64,000 nt of DNA from Pseudomonadales bacterium. Lineage in GTDB: Bacteria; Pseudomonadota; Gammaproteobacteria; Pseudomonadales; DC-out160. Position 1 is the stretch's first letter, and each line of letters begins with the position of its first letter. The position numbers and the translations under genes were made by a program. The notes under the pieces were generated by a model. That model saw only the letters and a program-made list of their open reading frames with translations. It was not told the origin of the DNA and searched no databases. The stretch spans positions 62,001 through 126,000 of the forward strand of contig JAHRWA010000104.1 of assembly GCA_019090455.1 (NCBI GenBank), given 5' to 3'. Below, one piece after another: positions 54,988 through 63,950 of this stretch.

Positions 54988-55080
54988 AAACGGTCTAACT
55001 AAATTAAAGCGGTCTATCTAAATTTTAAAGGGCTAACTATTTTAAAAGAGCTAACTATTTTAAATGGAGCTAATTATATT
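54988..55080. repeat. 17-21-bp tandem array between ctpA and the deacetylase gene
   Basis: Five degenerate units built on (C/G)GGTCTAACTAAATT or GGGCTAACTATTTT (54988 to 55080), each with a shared CTAACTA/CTATCTA core. The array fills nearly all of the 114-bp gap and begins 4 bp from the deacetylase start codon, replacing any normal Shine-Dalgarno. Confidence 0.9.
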
Positions 55081-55098
55081 TTGGATTATGCTTTCAGG

Positions 55099-56553
55099 TT
55101 ATTTACTGTCATCTACATTCGTAGGTTCAGTTTTAATGACGGTTGGCTCTGCTGCTTTCATGCCGCCGGTGATCCCTTCGTTAATAGATGGAGTGCTGAT
55201 AGTAATGGAGGCTGTTGCGTGTTTCGCGATATTCAGGCCTTTTAATAAATTGAGTGCTTCGTAAAGTTGGTAATCTCGTTCTGCTAGTGATTTTGGTTCA
55301 CTGGTCTCTTTCCCTTTTTTCTTTTTCTTGTCTCCTCGTTTTTCCGATTTGCCATTACTGTTGACTAAATGCCCACGAAGATCGGCTTCGCGAAAATGGT
55401 CGTTACGATTATCTAACCGAGTAATTTTGGCCGCATCAACGATAATGTCGGGAATGATACCTTGGGCCTGAATAGAGGAACCTTTGGGAGTGTAATAGCG
55501 AGCTGTAGTTAATTTCAGTGCGCGTTCATTATGTAGAGGGAGAACAGTTTGGACGGAGCCTTTGCCAAAGGTATTCGTTCCCATGATGATGGCGCGCTTA
55601 TGATCCTGAAGTGCTCCGGCAACAATTTCGGATGCGGATGCAGAGCCGCCATTGACGAGAACCACCAATGGTAGTCCATTTAATTTATCTCCTGGTGCGG
55701 CATTAAATCGCATTTCAGAATTAGGTAAACGGCCGTTGGTATACACCACTAGCCCTTCATCCATAAAGGTATCGGAAACGTCAACAGCTGCCTGTAATAC
55801 GCCGCCGGGATTGTTGCGTAAATCCAATACGAGTCCGCTAAGGGGTTTGTCTTTTGTGTTGAGATTCTTGATCGCGTTATTTAAATCCTTTCCCGTGTGG
55901 ACTTGAAACTGAGTAATGCGGACATAGCCGTAGCCATCTTCTATAGAGTTGCTGCGAACGCTTTTTACTTGAATAATATCGCGAATGACTTCGATTTCGA
56001 TGGGTTGGGAATGGCCATCTCGAATGACGGTCAGTAATATGGGAGCACCGGCTTTACCACGCATCAATGCGACCGCTTCACTCAAGGTGAGGCCTTTGAC
56101 CAATTGATCGTCTAGCTTGATGATCAAGTCCCCTGCCATGACTCCCGCCTTCTGTGCCGGTGTATCGTCGATGGGGGTGATGACTTTGACGAACCCATCT
56201 TCCATGCCCACCTCAATACCTAAGCCGCCGAATTCGCCGGTAGTGCTGATTTGTAAGTCTTTAAACGCTTCGGGTTCGAGGTAAGCTGAGTGTGGGTCTA
56301 ATTCTGACAACATTCCTTTTATCGCATTTTCCAGAAGAGTGCGGTCATCGACCTCTTCAACGTAAGCCTTTTTAATTCGATCAAAAATATCGACAAACAC
56401 ACGAATCTCATTCAATGGCAGTTCGGATTTCGGTTCTTCTGTTTTGGCAGCACTATTGACACTACTGTCGGCACTGCTGAAGGAGGACATGCCGATGAGT
56501 AATATAATGGCTAGCCATTGGCTAGCAGTGAAGGTAGAGGAAGTGCGTATCAT
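55099..56553 (-). CDS. ctpA: C-terminal processing peptidase CtpA (S41)
   Basis: 484 residues from ATG 56551-56553 (CGGAG upstream; a longer frame exists). A signal or anchor segment is followed by PDZ at about 105-190 (ISTTGEFGGLGIEVG) and the S41 core: the GGSASASEIVAGALQD serine segment (302-317) and catalytic Lys K331 in GTNTFGK. It is a periplasmic carboxyl-terminal processing protease linked to envelope homeostasis. The C-terminal 90 or so residues are Lys/Glu/Ser-rich and variable. It follows envC, as in P. aeruginosa. Confidence 0.93.
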   Translation of the reverse strand: MIRTSSTFTASQWLAIILLIGMSSFSSADSSVNSAAKTEEPKSELPLNEIRVFVDIFDRIKKAYVEEVDDRTLLENAIKGMLSELDPHSAYLEPEAFKDLQISTTGEFGGLGIEVGMEDGFVKVITPIDDTPAQKAGVMAGDLIIKLDDQLVKGLTLSEAVALMRGKAGAPILLTVIRDGHSQPIEIEVIRDIIQVKSVRSNSIEDGYGYVRITQFQVHTGKDLNNAIKNLNTKDKPLSGLVLDLRNNPGGVLQAAVDVSDTFMDEGLVVYTNGRLPNSEMRFNAAPGDKLNGLPLVVLVNGGSASASEIVAGALQDHKRAIIMGTNTFGKGSVQTVLPLHNERALKLTTARYYTPKGSSIQAQGIIPDIIVDAAKITRLDNRNDHFREADLRGHLVNSNGKSEKRGDKKKKKGKETSEPKSLAERDYQLYEALNLLKGLNIAKHATASITISTPSINEGITGGMKAAEPTVIKTEPTNVDDSK

Positions 56554-56723
56554 CAATGTCTCCGGGTGCGAGTCTGTTGTTAGCACCATTTGTATCAAGA
56601 TAGGATATAGAATCTATAAGTTACACTCTAGCACCGAAACGGATGCTAGCGAAGTCAGGCCAATATGTAATTAAGTTGAATTGTCTAAATAATTTGGATA
56701 GCGCGAACAAGCCAGTGTTGGTC

Positions 56724-57890
56724 TTATTTCTTGCTCATCCAGCGTATCGGATTGGTGGGCTTGCCCTTACGTCTTATTTCAAAATATAAACCGTATTCTT
56801 CCCGGCCACCGCTGTTACCTACCGTGGCTAATGTCTCCCCTCCCTCAACCCATTCGCCAGGCTCTTTGAGCAGTGATGCATTGTGGCCATATAGACTCAA
56901 GTATCCGCCGCCATGGTCTACGATAATGAGGAGACCAAAGCCGATTAACCAATCTGAAAATACCACTCTTCCACCGTGCACCGCCTGGACTGAATTACCT
57001 GCAGCCGCTCTTATGATGACACCTTGCCACTTTAGCTTACCTTGGGCGCGTCGGCTGCCAAATCGGTGAGTGAGTCGACCTTTGGTAGGCCAATTGAGTT
57101 TCCCTTTTCTCGTGTGAAAGGCGCTCTTGTTGAGCTGGGTGGGAATATCGTCTAATGCTTTTTGAATTTTTATTAAGAGATCTTCAACCTGAGATTGGTT
57201 TCCTTTTAATTGCTTGAGTTTGGCATCTTTACTTTTGAGGCTGAGCTTGACGGCTTTGAGTGCTTTCTTGCGCTTTTTTAGTTTACCTGCCAGCTGTAGT
57301 TTTTGTTTTTTTAGGGAGGCATTTAAACGTTCTAGCTCTAATGATTCGGCTTCCATCTTAACCGCAATGTCTTCTATTTCTTTTAGTGTGTTTTTGTATC
57401 CGATAATGCGGTCTGCTCGTGCATTGTGAAAATAATCATAGTAACGCAGCATTCTGGCGAATTTTTCAGGGTTTTGTTGGTTTAACAGTAGTTTGATGTA
57501 CTCTTGCCGCTTCTGAGTAAAGGAGGCTTTAATGTCCTTGGCTAGCACCGTTTGTTGATTCGCTTTGGCAAGCTGTAGCACTTTGTTTTGAGCTTCTAGT
57601 TCACGAATTTTAGTTTCGCTTTGTTTTCGACTGACCTTCACCTTGTGAAGCTTTGTATTGATTTTACCAATAGACACTTCTGTTTTCTTAAGTGCTTTTT
57701 GAGCCTTTGATAGTTTTGCCTGTTGTTTGCGCATCGCTTTTTTGACGGTATTGATGCGCTTTTTAACTTGCTGTAATTCTTTCTGAGCTTCCTGCTTAGA
57801 CGGCAGTTCCCCGTAACTCACGGTGGAATAGAGTGTTGATGCACAAAGGCATGCTAGCAAAACGACCGTTAATGCTGACTTAGAGGCCAT
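56724..57890 (-). CDS. envC: EnvC-like murein hydrolase activator
   Basis: 388 residues from the ATG at 57888-57890; a longer TTG frame would overlap gpmI and lacks a site. A signal peptide is followed by a long coiled coil (about 30-240) and a C-terminal LytM/M23 fold (about 290-385). The M23 catalytic residues are degraded: WQGVII has no metal His and the late motif reads YGLYFEIR instead of GLHFE. It therefore activates amidases rather than cutting peptidoglycan. It lies between gpmI and ctpA, the conserved order. Confidence 0.9.
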   Translation of the reverse strand: MASKSALTVVLLACLCASTLYSTVSYGELPSKQEAQKELQQVKKRINTVKKAMRKQQAKLSKAQKALKKTEVSIGKINTKLHKVKVSRKQSETKIRELEAQNKVLQLAKANQQTVLAKDIKASFTQKRQEYIKLLLNQQNPEKFARMLRYYDYFHNARADRIIGYKNTLKEIEDIAVKMEAESLELERLNASLKKQKLQLAGKLKKRKKALKAVKLSLKSKDAKLKQLKGNQSQVEDLLIKIQKALDDIPTQLNKSAFHTRKGKLNWPTKGRLTHRFGSRRAQGKLKWQGVIIRAAAGNSVQAVHGGRVVFSDWLIGFGLLIIVDHGGGYLSLYGHNASLLKEPGEWVEGGETLATVGNSGGREEYGLYFEIRRKGKPTNPIRWMSKK

Positions 57891-57964
57891 TAGGGATAAC
57901 CTTACTTGCGCCAATGCACTGATTGATAGTGCATAGATGAGTTGGAGTGTCGGCTTATATCGAC

Positions 57965-59509
57965 TCAAAGAATGTCTCGTATTAATGAGTGCCCCGTCAT
58001 TTCTGAAGGCTGTTCTATATCCATGAGATCGAGCAAGGTAGGAATGATGTCAGATAAGGCGCCGCCCGAAGTCTGTAAAGAGCGATTGCGGTTTGCGCCC
58101 ACATACACCAGCGGCACGGGTTCACAAGTGTGTGCAGTATGAGGCTGGCCGGAAGTGGGGTCTTCCATTTGCTCGGCATTGCCGTGATCTGCTGTGATAA
58201 GGCACTCGCCATTCACTTCTTCTACGGCGAGCACGACTTCAGATAAACACTGATCGATGGCTTCCGCTGCTTTCACTGCGGCATCGAATACGCCGGTGTG
58301 ACCTACCATATCGCCATTGGCGTAATTGCAAATAATCGTATCGTACTGTCCGCTTCTAATGGCTGCAGTTAATTTTTGGGTGAGTTCTGGGGCTGACATT
58401 TCTGGCTTAAGGTCATAAGTTGCCACATCTGGGGATTGGATGAGAATTCTATCTTCGCCTTCGAACTCTGATTCTCGGCCGCCACTGAAAAAGAAAGTGA
58501 CATGTGCGTATTTCTCTGTTTCGGCAATACGCAGCTGCGTTTTCCCCAGGCTCGCCATGTATTCCCCAAACACATTGCTGAGTTTGTTGGGAAGGTAGGC
58601 GCAGCTGGTTTTGATGTCTTCTGCATACTGGGTCAACATGACAAAATCTGTGAGTGCAGGCAGCGTTTTGCGCTCAAAACCGGAGAAGTTAGGTTCGACA
58701 AAAGCACGGGTTATTTCACGAGCCCTGTCAGCGCGAAAATTCATGAAGATGACCGAGTCACCGGATTCAATAGTCGCGAACTGCCCATCAGCATCGGGAA
58801 TGGCGGTTGGGCTAACAAACTCGTCGGTTTCATCACGATCATAGGCCGCATGCAAGCCAGCGATACAATCGGTGGCACTGTGGTCCGCGGTGGCTTGGGT
58901 GAGCAGAGCATAGGCTTTTTCCACTCTTTCCCAGCGCTGATCTCTGTCCATCGCATAATATCGCCCTATGATGCTGGCAACTCGCCCGATACCTTTTTGT
59001 CGTAACAGTTTATCGGTTACCGCGAGTGAGGCTTCCGCACTTTTGGGCGCGGTATCGCGACCGTCTAGAAAGGCATGGACATACACTTTCTTGGCGCCGT
59101 TCTTAGCCGCCATCTCAATCATGGCATTTATGTGGTCTACGTGGCTGTGAACGCCGCCGGGAGATAACAGTCCCATGATATGAACTGCGCCCTCTGTCTT
59201 ACTTGCCGCAGTCAGTGTTGGTTTTTCGAAGAATTCTCCGTCCTCTATCGATTTAGTGATACGAGTGAATTCTTGGTACACCACTCTGCCTGCGCCAAGA
59301 TTCATATGTCCGACTTCTGAGTTCCCCATTTGGCCTTCAGGAAGCCCGACATCATTGCCTGACGTGGAGATTAGGGTGTGTGGGCGCTCACTCCATAGCT
59401 TGTCCCAGAACGGTGTTTTAGCCGCCTTAATCGCATTCGATTGGGAGGTTTCGCTGTGACCCCATCCATCGAGAATAATGAGAATGTGGGGCTTCTTGGC
59501 AATGGACAT
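57965..59509 (-). CDS. gpmI: 2,3-bisphosphoglycerate-independent phosphoglycerate mutase
   Basis: 514 residues, Mn-dependent glycolytic mutase. Catalytic S64 ([15 protein letters not shown]), D14 (LIILDGWGH), VHSHVDH, the [12 protein letters not shown] region and late [10 protein letters not shown] metal ligands are present. The ATG at 59507-59509 matches the family start; 38 upstream in-frame residues are not conserved. It heads the gpmI-envC-ctpA-yibQ run and is divergent from the yibN-like gene, as in E. coli. Confidence 0.96.
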   Translation of the reverse strand: MSIAKKPHILIILDGWGHSETSQSNAIKAAKTPFWDKLWSERPHTLISTSGNDVGLPEGQMGNSEVGHMNLGAGRVVYQEFTRITKSIEDGEFFEKPTLTAASKTEGAVHIMGLLSPGGVHSHVDHINAMIEMAAKNGAKKVYVHAFLDGRDTAPKSAEASLAVTDKLLRQKGIGRVASIIGRYYAMDRDQRWERVEKAYALLTQATADHSATDCIAGLHAAYDRDETDEFVSPTAIPDADGQFATIESGDSVIFMNFRADRAREITRAFVEPNFSGFERKTLPALTDFVMLTQYAEDIKTSCAYLPNKLSNVFGEYMASLGKTQLRIAETEKYAHVTFFFSGGRESEFEGEDRILIQSPDVATYDLKPEMSAPELTQKLTAAIRSGQYDTIICNYANGDMVGHTGVFDAAVKAAEAIDQCLSEVVLAVEEVNGECLITADHGNAEQMEDPTSGQPHTAHTCEPVPLVYVGANRNRSLQTSGGALSDIIPTLLDLMDIEQPSEMTGHSLIRDIL

Positions 59510-59798
59510 AGGTTTACTCGATTGAGGTCGTGTTAACAAATAGGTCTGTTTTGTGGGGCATAGTGTACCGTTCTCTAAAGGGTTATTCCAATTTGCGGTG
59601 AGCGGCGGCTTAATTGAGTACAAGCCCGCACTGTAGACGTGTATACTTCGTGACGCCTAAATTTTGGCACCTGTCCTAGTGGCCGGTTCCAGGTTTTAAG
59701 GTTCAGGATCGAGGTTTTTATCATTGGGTTTATATTCTCGGTGTCGGGATGCATGGCCTTGAAAATATCTATTGAAACGTACATGAAGTGTTTAGCTT

Positions 59799-60215
59799 AT
59801 GGATAAAATACTGGAATTTGCCGTTAACCATTGGGAACTGACCTTGTTGCTTGCGGGGTTGATTACGGCTTTGGTTGTGACGGAAAGCCGCCGTGGTGGT
59901 GTCGGGGTATCCTCTACGCAATTGACTACGTTAATTAACCGAGAAGATGCGGTGGTGTTGGATGTCAGAGATGCGAAAGAGTTTAGGCTTGGCCATATTA
60001 CGGGGGCTGTGAACATACCATTTGCCAGCGTAGAGAATCGATTGGGCGAGTTGGATCCACATAAAGAGAAGCCAGTGGTTATCGTCTGCAAGATGGGACA
60101 GCATTCCAGTACGGTAGGCAAGACGTTGAGGGAGGGTGGATTCACTGATGTCCGTCGATTGACTGGAGGGGTAGGCGCGTGGCAAGCCGACGGTCTTCCT
60201 CTGGTGAAAAAGTAA
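59799..60215 (+). CDS. yibN: membrane-anchored rhodanese-like protein (YibN)
   Basis: 138 residues. One N-terminal helix (about 10-28, LTLLLAGLITALVV) is followed by a single rhodanese domain with the active-site loop IVCKMGQHSS, where Cys is the sulfur carrier. VLDVRDAKEFRLGHITGAVNIPF also fits. E. coli YibN is linked to membrane protein biogenesis. It is in the conserved run yibN-grxC-secB, and its stop overlaps the grxC start (TAATG). Confidence 0.9.
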   Translation: MDKILEFAVNHWELTLLLAGLITALVVTESRRGGVGVSSTQLTTLINREDAVVLDVRDAKEFRLGHITGAVNIPFASVENRLGELDPHKEKPVVIVCKMGQHSSTVGKTLREGGFTDVRRLTGGVGAWQADGLPLVKK

Positions 60216-60469
60216 TGGCGACAGTGACGTTATATACAACCCGTTTTTGCCCTTATTGCGTACAAGCTAAACGTTTGTTGGATAGCAAGGGCATACAGTT
60301 CACTGATATCCCGGTCGATAATGATCACCAAAAGCGAATTGAAATGCAGGAAAAGGGCGGTGGTTCCACCGTTCCTCAGATCTGGATTGATGATGAGCAT
60401 GTGGGTGGCTGCGATGAGCTTTATCTGTTGGAGCGGCAAAATAAATTGGATGGCTTGCTAGGTTTATAG
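60215..60469 (+). CDS. grxC: glutaredoxin 3
   Basis: 84 residues. The CPYC active site is at C12-C15 (RFCPYC), followed by GSTVPQIWID with cis-Pro and GGCDEL. It uses glutathione (gshA is in this window) to reduce disulfides and mixed disulfides. The ATG at 60215 overlaps the yibN stop; the longer frame from 60179 is not needed. Confidence 0.95.
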   Translation: MATVTLYTTRFCPYCVQAKRLLDSKGIQFTDIPVDNDHQKRIEMQEKGGGSTVPQIWIDDEHVGGCDELYLLERQNKLDGLLGL

Positions 60470-60549
60470 TGACTTGGCGACTATCGTACAACTATCTCTA
60501 TCGCCCATACATCTAGGGCTGTTAGATCACTTTTTATAGGGAGAACTTC

Positions 60550-61032
60550 ATGACCGAGAAAGCGGCGGAAAAGCCTAGTCAGCAATTTGGATTACAACGT
60601 ATTTACGTAAAAGATATTTCATTTGAAGCGCCCAATGCACCTGAAATATTTAAATCTGAGTGGAAGCCAGAAATCAATCTTGAGATCAATAACAAGAGCG
60701 CGAAAATTGAAGGTGATATATTTGAGATTGTATTGTCTATGACAGTCACCGCGAAGAATCAAGAGAAGGTCGCCTTTATTGTTGAAATTCAGCAAGCGGG
60801 TTTATTCCTGATAGCGGGTGTGCCGGCTGAACAGATGCAACAAATTTTGGGCGCGTATTGCCCCAATATCCTTTTTCCTTATGCTCGTGAAGCCGTATCG
60901 GATATCGTCGGTAAAGGTAGCTTTCCTCAGCTATTGTTAGCGCCTGTTAATTTTGATGCGCTCTACGCAGAAGCGGTAAAACGCAAAGCTGAGCAAGCGA
61001 ATAAAGAAGCTGAAACGGCTTCCAAGCATTAA
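60550..61032 (+). CDS. secB: SecB export chaperone
   Basis: 160 residues, a tetrameric cytosolic chaperone that hands precursors to SecA. FGLQRIYVKDISFEAPNAPEIF, VFEIVL-type strands and the C-terminal AYCPNILFPYAREAVSDIV region match the family. GGGAGA lies 5-6 nt before the ATG. It follows grxC and is convergent with trmL. Confidence 0.97.
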   Translation: MTEKAAEKPSQQFGLQRIYVKDISFEAPNAPEIFKSEWKPEINLEINNKSAKIEGDIFEIVLSMTVTAKNQEKVAFIVEIQQAGLFLIAGVPAEQMQQILGAYCPNILFPYAREAVSDIVGKGSFPQLLLAPVNFDALYAEAVKRKAEQANKEAETASKH

Positions 61033-61047
61033 TTTTTTTCTTATTCG

Positions 61048-61512
61048 TTATTTCCCGCCAGCAAAATCTTGTTGGCGCCAAGCCTCGTAAACAAAGACTG
61101 CCACCGCATTCGATAAATTTAAACTACGACTGTTGTCCACCATGGGTAGTCTAAGCCAATGCTCTTTGGGAAGTTGGTTTAAGATCTCAGCGGGTAATCC
61201 CCTAGTCTCTGGACCAAAAATTAGAGCATCACCTTCTTCGAACGAAACTGAGCTATGAGCATTGCTGGCTTTTGTCGTGCAAGCAAATAGCCGTTTGGGC
61301 TTTAGCTCCTCTAAAAATGCATCGTAGTTGTCGTGAATCTCCATCGAAGACCACTCACCATAATCTAAGCCTGCTCGTCTTAATCTTTTGTCGTCTAACT
61401 CAAATCCTAATGGTCGGATGAGATGCAGCTTGCATCCCGTGTTGGCACACAGGCGAATAATATTGCCTGTATTAGGCGGTATTTCAGGTTGGAAAAGAAC
61501 GATATGTATCAT
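61048..61512 (-). CDS. trmL: tRNA (cytidine/uridine-34-2'-O)-methyltransferase TrmL
   Basis: 154 residues from ATG 61510-61512 (E. coli TrmL has 157). The SPOUT fold is seen in [33 protein letters not shown] and [15 protein letters not shown]. It methylates the wobble ribose of leucine tRNAs. An upstream in-frame extension of 59 residues is rejected: it is not conserved and is composed of repeat sequence. Confidence 0.95.
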   Translation of the reverse strand: MIHIVLFQPEIPPNTGNIIRLCANTGCKLHLIRPLGFELDDKRLRRAGLDYGEWSSMEIHDNYDAFLEELKPKRLFACTTKASNAHSSVSFEEGDALIFGPETRGLPAEILNQLPKEHWLRLPMVDNSRSLNLSNAVAVFVYEAWRQQDFAGGK

Positions 61513-61519
61513 AACTAAT

Positions 61520-61567
61520 GTGAAATAGGGTTTGTGAATTAAGGTGTGTGAAATAGGTTTGTGAATA
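61520..61567. repeat. 28-bp direct repeat in the trmL leader
   Basis: GTGAAATAGGGTTTGTGAATT (61520-61540) recurs as GTGAAATAGGTTTGTGAATA (61548-61567), with one base dropped and one changed. It lies directly upstream of the trmL start codon, on the leader side. Confidence 0.85.
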
Positions 61568-61732
61568 GGGGAGCGGCCTATCGCACGATCTAAGCGCAGT
61601 CTCTTAATTCGGCTACGCTTTATTGAGAGTGTAGGGTGGCAGAGGGCGGAACAATAGCATTTTGCATAATGAGAAGATACGACAGTCAAAAAGGATTGAG
61701 GCTATCTTAGAAACTCGATGTAGGGAAGGTTT

Positions 61733-63268
61733 GTGACTAACAGGGCGAGTGGAGGTTTGGTTTCAGTTGAGATGGGACCCAGGGGTGCTGCCCTGGTGAA
61801 AGTCGATGGACATAATAGCCATAGCGCTCGTCTTTCGATTTGTGAGTATCACGAAGGCGCTAGTGCTTTAAAACAGAAAAACGCATTGAGTGATGCGGTG
61901 GTTAAATACGGATTGACGGGCTGTGATTGTAATCTGGTGTTACATCCCTCTGAATATCAGTTGTTGTTAGTCGAGGCACCAAAGGTCGCACCGCAGGAAC
62001 TTAAGCAAGCCATGAAGTGGCGAGTGAAGGATCTGGTGACGGAACCGCTGGATAGCATGATTATCGATATTTTCCCTTTGCCCGGTGATGCCTTTCATGG
62101 GAGAGCCGCGATGGTCTATGTGGTTGCAGCCGTGGAAGAGGTGGTTAAGCGTCATGCGCTTACTGTTAAAGACTGCGGTTTGAATGTGGTGAGTATCGAT
62201 ATTCCTGAACTTTGCCTGCGTAATCTAACGGCTTTAGTAGAACCGAATGGGCAAGAGAGCGTTGGTCTGTTGATGCTGAGAGAAAGCGGAGGACTCATTA
62301 ATTTAACGGAGGGTCCGCATCTCTATTTGAGTAGAGAAATCGAAATGGATGTCGGCCTTGTGGCAGAGGTTTCTGATTCTGTAGGTCTGACATTAGAGAA
62401 TAAACCTGATCAATCACAGGATTCTCTCTTGGAGCCGCTGGCTTTGGAGGTGCAGCGTTCGTTGGATTTTTACGAGAGTCAGTTAGGCAAAGGCGTGATC
62501 TTAAAGATGATGGTGGCTCCGACGACTAAGGATATTGGTCGTGTTGTGACGTTATTAGATGAGATGTTGCACGCAAAAGTTGATCGAATCGATTTGAATA
62601 GTCGGCTGGATATGGGCGACTTCTCTCCGGCATTATTAGCACAGTGTTTTACCACGATTGGAGGTGCTTTGAGGTGTGAGGCGAAACAACAAGTTAATCT
62701 TCTATCCGCCAGTTTGAAACCTCAAAACGATTGGCTGTCACCCTTAAAAATGTTTGCGTATCTGACTTTGCTTTTGGTCACTTTGATGTTGGCCTCTGGG
62801 GTTCTCTCTTGGAATGTAAATTCGATCAAGGCGGACTTAGAAACTGCTCATTCGAGGTTACAGCTGATGGAATCAGAATTGAGAGAGCTTCAATCGTTAC
62901 AGGATGAGATGACGCCAAAAGCCATTCAAAATTTAGCTGATCAGATAGCAGCAGCAGAACAGACCTTGGCGCGGCGGACTCGCGTGGCCACTGACACAGG
63001 GTATACCTTGGGCTACTCCCGAATTCTTGAGAGTTTAAAACAGGCCGAGATTCAAGGAGTTCGATTGAAAAAAATCACCATTACACAGGGAGCGAGCAAA
63101 TTCGTTTTGAGTGGTGAAATGAATAAGCCGAAGCAATTGCCAGACTATATAACGCAGTTAAGCCAGGAAGAAGTATTCTCGGGTATCAGTTTTGAAATGT
63201 TAGAGCTGTATCGTGATAATGAGAACAATCGTTCCATCGGTTTTACCTTAGCGACGAAATCGGAATGA
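61733..63268 (+). CDS. mshI: MSHA biogenesis protein MshI, PilM/PilN-like fusion
   Basis: 511 residues. Residues 1-330 have the actin-like PilM pattern (VSVEMGPRGAALVKV, VVSIDIPELCLRNL, EVQRSLDFYESQLGK). There is one membrane helix near 345-362 (MFAYLTLLLVTLMLASGVL), then a coiled coil and a PilN-like periplasmic domain. It would link cytosolic and inner-membrane parts of the MSHA pilus assembly complex. The start is GTG with GGAAGG upstream. It is the first gene of the MSHA run continuing past the window. Confidence 0.85.
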   Translation: MTNRASGGLVSVEMGPRGAALVKVDGHNSHSARLSICEYHEGASALKQKNALSDAVVKYGLTGCDCNLVLHPSEYQLLLVEAPKVAPQELKQAMKWRVKDLVTEPLDSMIIDIFPLPGDAFHGRAAMVYVVAAVEEVVKRHALTVKDCGLNVVSIDIPELCLRNLTALVEPNGQESVGLLMLRESGGLINLTEGPHLYLSREIEMDVGLVAEVSDSVGLTLENKPDQSQDSLLEPLALEVQRSLDFYESQLGKGVILKMMVAPTTKDIGRVVTLLDEMLHAKVDRIDLNSRLDMGDFSPALLAQCFTTIGGALRCEAKQQVNLLSASLKPQNDWLSPLKMFAYLTLLLVTLMLASGVLSWNVNSIKADLETAHSRLQLMESELRELQSLQDEMTPKAIQNLADQIAAAEQTLARRTRVATDTGYTLGYSRILESLKQAEIQGVRLKKITITQGASKFVLSGEMNKPKQLPDYITQLSQEEVFSGISFEMLELYRDNENNRSIGFTLATKSE

Positions 63269-63296
63269 TCGGGGGCTACTATGCTGTATAGAACTT

Positions 63297-63332
63297 ACTG
63301 TGTCGTATAAAACTACTGTGTCGTATCAACCC
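63297..63332. repeat. 18-bp direct repeat duplicating the mshJ start
   Basis: ACTGTGTCGTATAAAACT (63297-63314) and ACTGTGTCGTATCAACCC (63315-63332). Each copy carries an in-frame GTG (63300 and 63318), so mshJ has two equivalent start codons. A third, weaker copy lies just before (from 63284). Confidence 0.85.
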
Positions 63333-63950
63333 ACTAAACGAGAAAAATGGATTGTTTTAATTACGTGTGTCGTCGTGATGCTTAGCGTTTGGATTTCTCA
63401 GATTCTAGATCCTCTGCAAGTGCAGCGAGATGAGATGCTGAAACAAATCAAAAGACAAAATGAATTAGTCGTTAATGCGGAGACGGATTTAGAAAAGCGC
63501 AAGCAACTTAAGGCTGAAGGTGTAACGAATAGAGGTGCCGTCTCTAAAGAAAAGTTAGCGGAAGTGCTCAATAAAATTAAACAAGTCGATGACAATTTGG
63601 ATTTGATGTCACCGGAAGTCATTAGCCCGAAAAAAATGGGTTCCGTTATTAGGGGTCTGTTTGAGCAACAAAATAAATTAACTCTCTTACGGTTTAAAAC
63701 TTCCAATCCTATCGCGATTACAGAGAGAATCGAAGGGGGAGAAGTGAATACTGGTCTATATCGCCATAAGATAAATTTGCAATTCGAAGGTGACCATCGA
63801 AGTGTCGTTGCTTATTTGAAATCAATAGAGAAAACCCCATGGCCGATCTATTGGAATGGGTTTGATTACCAGGTGAGGCACGATCCCAAAGCGATAGTGA
63901 ATTTGCAAATTGAAACCTTGAGTGATGGTAGGGGTTGGTTAGCTTTATAG
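63300..63950 (+). CDS. mshJ: MSHA biogenesis protein MshJ
   Basis: 216 residues. One membrane helix near 18-35 (WIVLITCVVVMLSVWI) is followed by a coiled coil and a PilO-like periplasmic domain ending PIYWNGFDYQVRHDPKA and IETLSDGRGWL. It follows mshI, as in MSHA loci. The start is uncertain: GTG at 63300 or 63318. A nine-codon ORF at 63281-63310 with a GGGGGC site overlaps it and may couple translation. The remaining 50 bp of the window show no start of mshK. Confidence 0.82.
   Translation: MSYKTTVSYQPTKREKWIVLITCVVVMLSVWISQILDPLQVQRDEMLKQIKRQNELVVNAETDLEKRKQLKAEGVTNRGAVSKEKLAEVLNKIKQVDDNLDLMSPEVISPKKMGSVIRGLFEQQNKLTLLRFKTSNPIAITERIEGGEVNTGLYRHKINLQFEGDHRSVVAYLKSIEKTPWPIYWNGFDYQVRHDPKAIVNLQIETLSDGRGWLAL

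Noticed and set aside
58502-59005. Plus-strand frame of 167 codons inside gpmI
   Set aside because: gpmI on the other strand carries all catalytic motifs; this frame has no domain and no ribosome site.
59575-59784. Minus-strand frame of 69 codons between gpmI and yibN
   Set aside because: No ribosome site, no similarity, and it occupies the divergent promoter region.
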